From JBEICQ01 sp046297395 (lineage in GTDB: Bacteria; Bacteroidota; Bacteroidia; UBA4408): 26,092 bases of DNA. Within the stretch, counting starts at the first letter, position 1. The number at the start of each line of letters is the position of its first letter. The notes below the pieces were generated by a model that saw nothing but the letters and a program-made list of their open reading frames with translations, had not been told where the DNA came from and did not search any database. The stretch is from contig JBKCNM010000004.1 of the NCBI GenBank assembly GCA_046297395.1, positions 1-26,092 of the forward strand, given 5' to 3'. Position numbers and translations under genes: made by a program. Shown in pieces: positions 23,143 to 26,092 of this stretch.

Positions 23143-24401
23143 GTTTTTTGTTTCTTCTTTTTGGCTGCAGGGAAAAGAATATTGTTTAAAATCAGTCTGT
23201 ATCCCGGTGAATTGGGATGCAGGTTCAGATCGGTTGGCGGATCACCCACGAGGTGCTGATAATCTTCAGGGTCATGTCCTCCGTAAAAGGTCCACATCCC
23301 TTTGCCAAATTCTCCATGGATGTATCTCGCCTCATCTAAGCTTTTATTGTCGCCCATGATGAGCACACCCGATTTGATTACATCTTTTCTGAATGCGGTT
23401 GTCTGACCCATAAATCCTTTGATTACCTGCTCATGATTCTGACAGAGCATGGAAGGCACCGGATCCCATTTTGCACTAAAATCAAATAAGACAAACAAAT
23501 CATTCTGTTGAGGCACTCTTCTGGGTACAGGCGCATCAATGTTTGAGTATTCATATATCATCGGATTTACCTCAAGCCTGAAGGCAGAAAAAGCAAGGGT
23601 ATTGTTGAAATTGAGTTTGCTGTTTTGTTGCGCATCAGCAGCATCTCCGTCGAACATGGATTCGCAGATATCCGTTCCTTCTGCAGCCAGTGCAATATCG
23701 TAACTGTCAGTAGCGGAACACATGGCAAACAAAAATCCTCCGCCTCCGGTAAAATCACGAATGGCTTTGGCAACGGCAAGTTTTTCCTGTGATACTTTGG
23801 CATAGCCCAGTTTCTTGGCAAGTGCTTCAGAGGCGCGTTGCTCCTCGATATACCAGGGAGCATTGCGGTACATGGCATAAAATTTTCCGTATTGTCCTGT
23901 AAAATCTTCATGATGCAGGTGCAACCAATCATAGAGAGACAATTTCCCGCTTAAAATCTCTTCGTCATAAACCACTTCGTAAGGAATTTCCGCATAGGTA
24001 AGTACCATGGTAACGGCATCATCCCAAGGCTGCTTGGTTTTGGGTGAATACACTGCCACTTTGGGCGCTTTTTCAAGTTTCACCACATCCATGTTTATTT
24101 CAGGTCTGCCAATCTCATCAATGATTCCTGCATATGAAGCATCAGCAATTACTTCCATACTCACATCTCTGAGCCTGCATTCAGCCTCGATCGCGGGTGA
24201 GTGACGCATCACAAAGCTTCCGCCTCGGTAGTTTAGCAACCATTCAATTTCAAGTCCTCCTTTTAGCGTCCAGTAAGCAAGTCCGTAGGCTTTGAGATGA
24301 TTTTTTTGCTGGACATCCATAGGAATTAAAAGATAGGATGCCTGTACTTGCAGGGCGGTGGCTAAAAGAAAAAATAGACAAAAAAGATGATGGCGAGACA
24401 T
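23139..24401 (-). CDS. Exported protein of the family usually labelled 'asparagine synthetase B'
   Basis: The 420-residue protein starts with a signal peptide (FCLFFLLATALQVQA). The conserved N-terminal block is YLLIPMDVQQKNHLKAYGLA followed by LEIEWLLNYRGGSF. The rest is an alpha/beta domain with KVAVYSPKTKQPWDDAVTMV, EIPYEVVYDEEIL, a glycine-rich TGGGGFLFAMCSATDSYD (about 218-235) and a late GKGMWTFYGGHDPEDYQH. The middle resembles a class I glutamine-amidotransferase-like fold (GGGGFLFAMCSATD in the place of a nucleophile turn, C229). There is no asparagine synthetase ATP domain and no N-terminal catalytic Cys2, so the common database name looks wrong for an exported protein. The true role is unknown. 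It leads the operon with the GWxTD and rlmB genes; a TAAATTTG box lies 50 bp upstream of its start. Confidence 0.75.
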   Translation of the reverse strand: MSRHHLFCLFFLLATALQVQASYLLIPMDVQQKNHLKAYGLAYWTLKGGLEIEWLLNYRGGSFVMRHSPAIEAECRLRDVSMEVIADASYAGIIDEIGRPEINMDVVKLEKAPKVAVYSPKTKQPWDDAVTMVLTYAEIPYEVVYDEEILSGKLSLYDWLHLHHEDFTGQYGKFYAMYRNAPWYIEEQRASEALAKKLGYAKVSQEKLAVAKAIRDFTGGGGFLFAMCSATDSYDIALAAEGTDICESMFDGDAADAQQNSKLNFNNTLAFSAFRLEVNPMIYEYSNIDAPVPRRVPQQNDLFVLFDFSAKWDPVPSMLCQNHEQVIKGFMGQTTAFRKDVIKSGVLIMGDNKSLDEARYIHGEFGKGMWTFYGGHDPEDYQHLVGDPPTDLNLHPNSPGYRLILNNILFPAAKKKKQKT

Positions 24402-24451
24402 AAGTTTTCCGTTTTAAAATTACGGATAATCAGTGGATGGATGCCTGGGAA

Positions 24452-24459
24452 CAAATTTA
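24452..24459 (-). promoter_or_regulatory. Candidate -7 element for the 24401-to-19429 operon
   Basis: The minus strand reads TAAATTTG, an exact TAnnTTTG match, between the terminator of the upstream adhesin gene and the start codon at 24401. It predicts a leader of roughly 45 nt. Confidence 0.5.
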
Positions 24460-24463
24460 TCCT

Positions 24464-24497
24464 AAAAAAAGAAAGCCGGAGGATAAGTCCGGCTTTC
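24464..24497 (-). terminator. Intrinsic terminator of the T9SS adhesin gene
   Basis: A perfect 10-bp stem (GAAAGCCGGA at 24471-24480 with TCCGGCTTTC at 24488-24497) with a 7-base loop is followed on the minus strand by seven T (24464-24470). It begins 22 bp after the stop of the adhesin gene. Confidence 0.92.
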
Positions 24498-24519
24498 AAA
24501 ATTGCAATGAAAAAAGGTT

Positions 24520-26092
24520 TTAGTTCTTCACAACCTTACGGGTGATGGTATCACGGTCGGTGTGGATGTTGATGAAATAAATACCTGATGACAGGTTTTG
24601 CATATCAATCAATTGCTTGTATTTACCACCGAAACTATTCAAGGTCTCAGTGAATACAATTTCTCCTGTGATGCTAACCAAGTTTACACGCAGATTTTTG
24701 CTTCCATTGTCAGAGAAGTCAACCATGATCTGGTCATGTGTTGGGTTAGGATACATCGAGAGTTTTTCGCCATGCGCAAGTGCTCTCACACTGGTTCCAA
24801 ACACATTTACCTGAATGGTATCGGCATCACTGCCACAGCTGTTGTAAGCAGTGAGAACCACGGTGAATTCCCCGTCAGAAGTAAATGTATGAACAGGATT
24901 GTTGTCGTTGCTGAAAGCTGTCTGGTCACCAAAATTCCACTGATAAGCATTGGCATTCTGTGAGGTATTGGTGAAGGTGGTAATACCGCCAACCTGACTT
25001 ACCGCAGAACCTGAGGCAGTAGGCAATGGGTTCACGATAACAGGAATGTTGGCTGAAGTGCTTACACAACCATTGGCAGTAACGGTAACAGAATACAAAC
25101 CTGTTGCATCTGCAGTAAATGTTACCCCGGTTGCGCCTGTAAGTGGCGTTCCGTTAAAGTTCCACTGATTACCGGTGATGCTGCTGGAGAGAAGAGTTAC
25201 TGTCTGTCCCTGGCAAAGAATGGTACTGCCTCCTATGGTAACCTGTGGTTGTGTGATGGTACCGCCTACGGTGATGGTCACACTCGCTGATGTAGCGGAG
25301 CAACCATTAGAAGCAGTTACAGTTACCGTGTATGTTCCACTGTTTTGTGTAGTTACACTTGCTGTAGTACCAAGGTTGTTGTTCCACAAGTAAGACACAT
25401 AGTTTGGATCGCTTGAACTGGTGAGTGTGGCTGTTCCACCGGTACAAATCTCAGTGGCAGACGCAGTAATTGTTGGAACAGTTACACTATTTACAGTTAC
25501 AGTAATGGCGTTTGAAGTGGATACGCAGTTGCCTGCTGTAACAACAGCAGTATAACTTCCGGATTGTGTTGCATTAAAGGTATTTAAACCTGAGCCCACA
25601 GGAGTTGTTCCATTGAACCATTGAATACCTGCGGTAGCATTGGTTGAAAGGGTAACAGAGCCACCTGAACAGAAACTTGTAGCGCTTCCGGCGGTAATCG
25701 TAGGAGTGCTAGATCCTGTGATACACAATTGTGAGGAGCTTGCAGAACATCCAAGACTATTGCTTGCTGTAAGCGTATAACAACCGGGAGCATTCACATT
25801 GATGCCAGCCGTTGTTGCTCCATTTGACCACAAATAGGTATAAGTGGGTGGAGGTACGGGCACTCCGGGGAAGCTGCTGCTGATGGTGAGTGGTTGCCCA
25901 CCGCAAAGCACGGTTCCATTGCTGGAGATAAGCGGTGTAGGCATGGTAGAGACCTGAATGGTATAAGGCTGCGAAACGGTGCTGCATCCAGGAGCATTAT
26001 TGGTTGCGGTGATAATGGTATCTGCGTTCACCACAAAACTGATGCTTGGTGTGGTAGCACCTGTACTCCATTGAACGGTAGAAACGCTGGAG
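24520..26092 (-). CDS. Large secreted protein with Ig-like and PKD repeats and T9SS type A sorting domain (5' end beyond the window)
   Basis: The frame is open to the window edge, and repeat-like sequence (STVQWSTGATTPSISF) continues past the GTG at 26034, so that codon is internal. About 524 C-terminal residues are visible. They hold four complete Ig-like repeats of ~80-85 residues, each opening with a C-x-G-[GQ]-x-[PVT] turn (VLCGGQPLTI, SFCSGGSVTL, EICTGGTATL, ILCQGQTVTL) and closing with a GSYT or GTYTVTVT strand. A PKD domain follows (YQWNFGDQTAFSNDNNPVHT, about 140 residues from the end). The last ~75 residues are a T9SS type A sorting domain (SMYPNPTHDQIMVDF to SGIYFINIHTDRDTITRKVV). 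The protein would cross the outer membrane by type IX secretion and be released or anchored at the surface. It probably acts in adhesion or gliding; no catalytic domain is visible in this part. Confidence 0.92.
   Translation of the reverse strand, partial: SSVSTVQWSTGATTPSISFVVNADTIITATNNAPGCSTVSQPYTIQVSTMPTPLISSNGTVLCGGQPLTISSSFPGVPVPPPTYTYLWSNGATTAGINVNAPGCYTLTASNSLGCSASSSQLCITGSSTPTITAGSATSFCSGGSVTLSTNATAGIQWFNGTTPVGSGLNTFNATQSGSYTAVVTAGNCVSTSNAITVTVNSVTVPTITASATEICTGGTATLTSSSDPNYVSYLWNNNLGTTASVTTQNSGTYTVTVTASNGCSATSASVTITVGGTITQPQVTIGGSTILCQGQTVTLLSSSITGNQWNFNGTPLTGATGVTFTADATGLYSVTVTANGCVSTSANIPVIVNPLPTASGSAVSQVGGITTFTNTSQNANAYQWNFGDQTAFSNDNNPVHTFTSDGEFTVVLTAYNSCGSDADTIQVNVFGTSVRALAHGEKLSMYPNPTHDQIMVDFSDNGSKNLRVNLVSITGEIVFTETLNSFGGKYKQLIDMQNLSSGIYFINIHTDRDTITRKVVKN

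Noticed and set aside
25175..25793. CRISPR-like periodicity in the adhesin gene
   Set aside because: The periodicity is ~240-250 bp and comes from coding Ig-like repeats; there are no short identical direct repeats with unique spacers.

Overview
This window looks like a chromosomal segment of a member of the Bacteroidota. The evidence is a type IX secretion (T9SS) C-terminal sorting domain, a GWxTD lipoprotein, a TonB-dependent receptor, a fused E1 alpha/beta 2-oxoacid dehydrogenase and a CarB without the allosteric domain. Several starts are preceded by the TAnnTTTG -7 element typical of this phylum, and Shine-Dalgarno sites are largely absent. No rRNA, tRNA, CRISPR array, insertion sequence or phage gene was seen. 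The genus cannot be named from the sequence alone.

Layout. The left edge (1-450) is mostly non-coding with one unplaced short ORF. A small PspC-domain gene (452-685, +) converges on a tightly packed seven-gene minus-strand operon (7985 down to 700). In transcription order this holds a DUF2130 coiled-coil/nuclease-like gene broken by one in-frame TAG, a duplicated DUF1599 protein, a DoxX/MauE-type membrane protein, an ABC permease with a TTG start, a small exported protein, an LpxD-like acyltransferase and a protein with about 22 MORN_2 repeats. Three junctions overlap, two of them by only 4 bp, which suggests translational coupling. A MarR regulator (8102-8554, -) ends in a strong terminator just upstream of this operon.

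Next is a two-gene minus-strand unit, the fused E1 dehydrogenase followed by a DUF2279 membrane protein. It is divergent from a plus-strand run of a TonB receptor, a DUF3050 protein and carB. The DUF3050 protein carries a residue pattern that resembles the metal-ligand set of heme-oxygenase-like diiron oxidases. After carB comes an AT-rich island (about 17950-19428) with one cytochrome P460-type lipoprotein gene, flanked by diverged direct repeats about 1.04 kb apart. The upstream copy begins with a tandem ~70-bp unit.

The right third is minus-strand. An exported protein of the family usually mislabelled 'asparagine synthetase B', a GWxTD lipoprotein, RlmB and a GT-C-like integral membrane protein form an operon preceded by a TAAATTTG element. 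A perfect-stem terminator separates it from a large T9SS-exported adhesin-like protein with Ig-like and PKD repeats, whose 5' end lies beyond the window.

No clearly new multi-gene system is visible. The most unusual items are the repeat-flanked P460 island, the DUF3050 candidate oxidase next to a TonB receptor, and the single amber codon in DUF2130.
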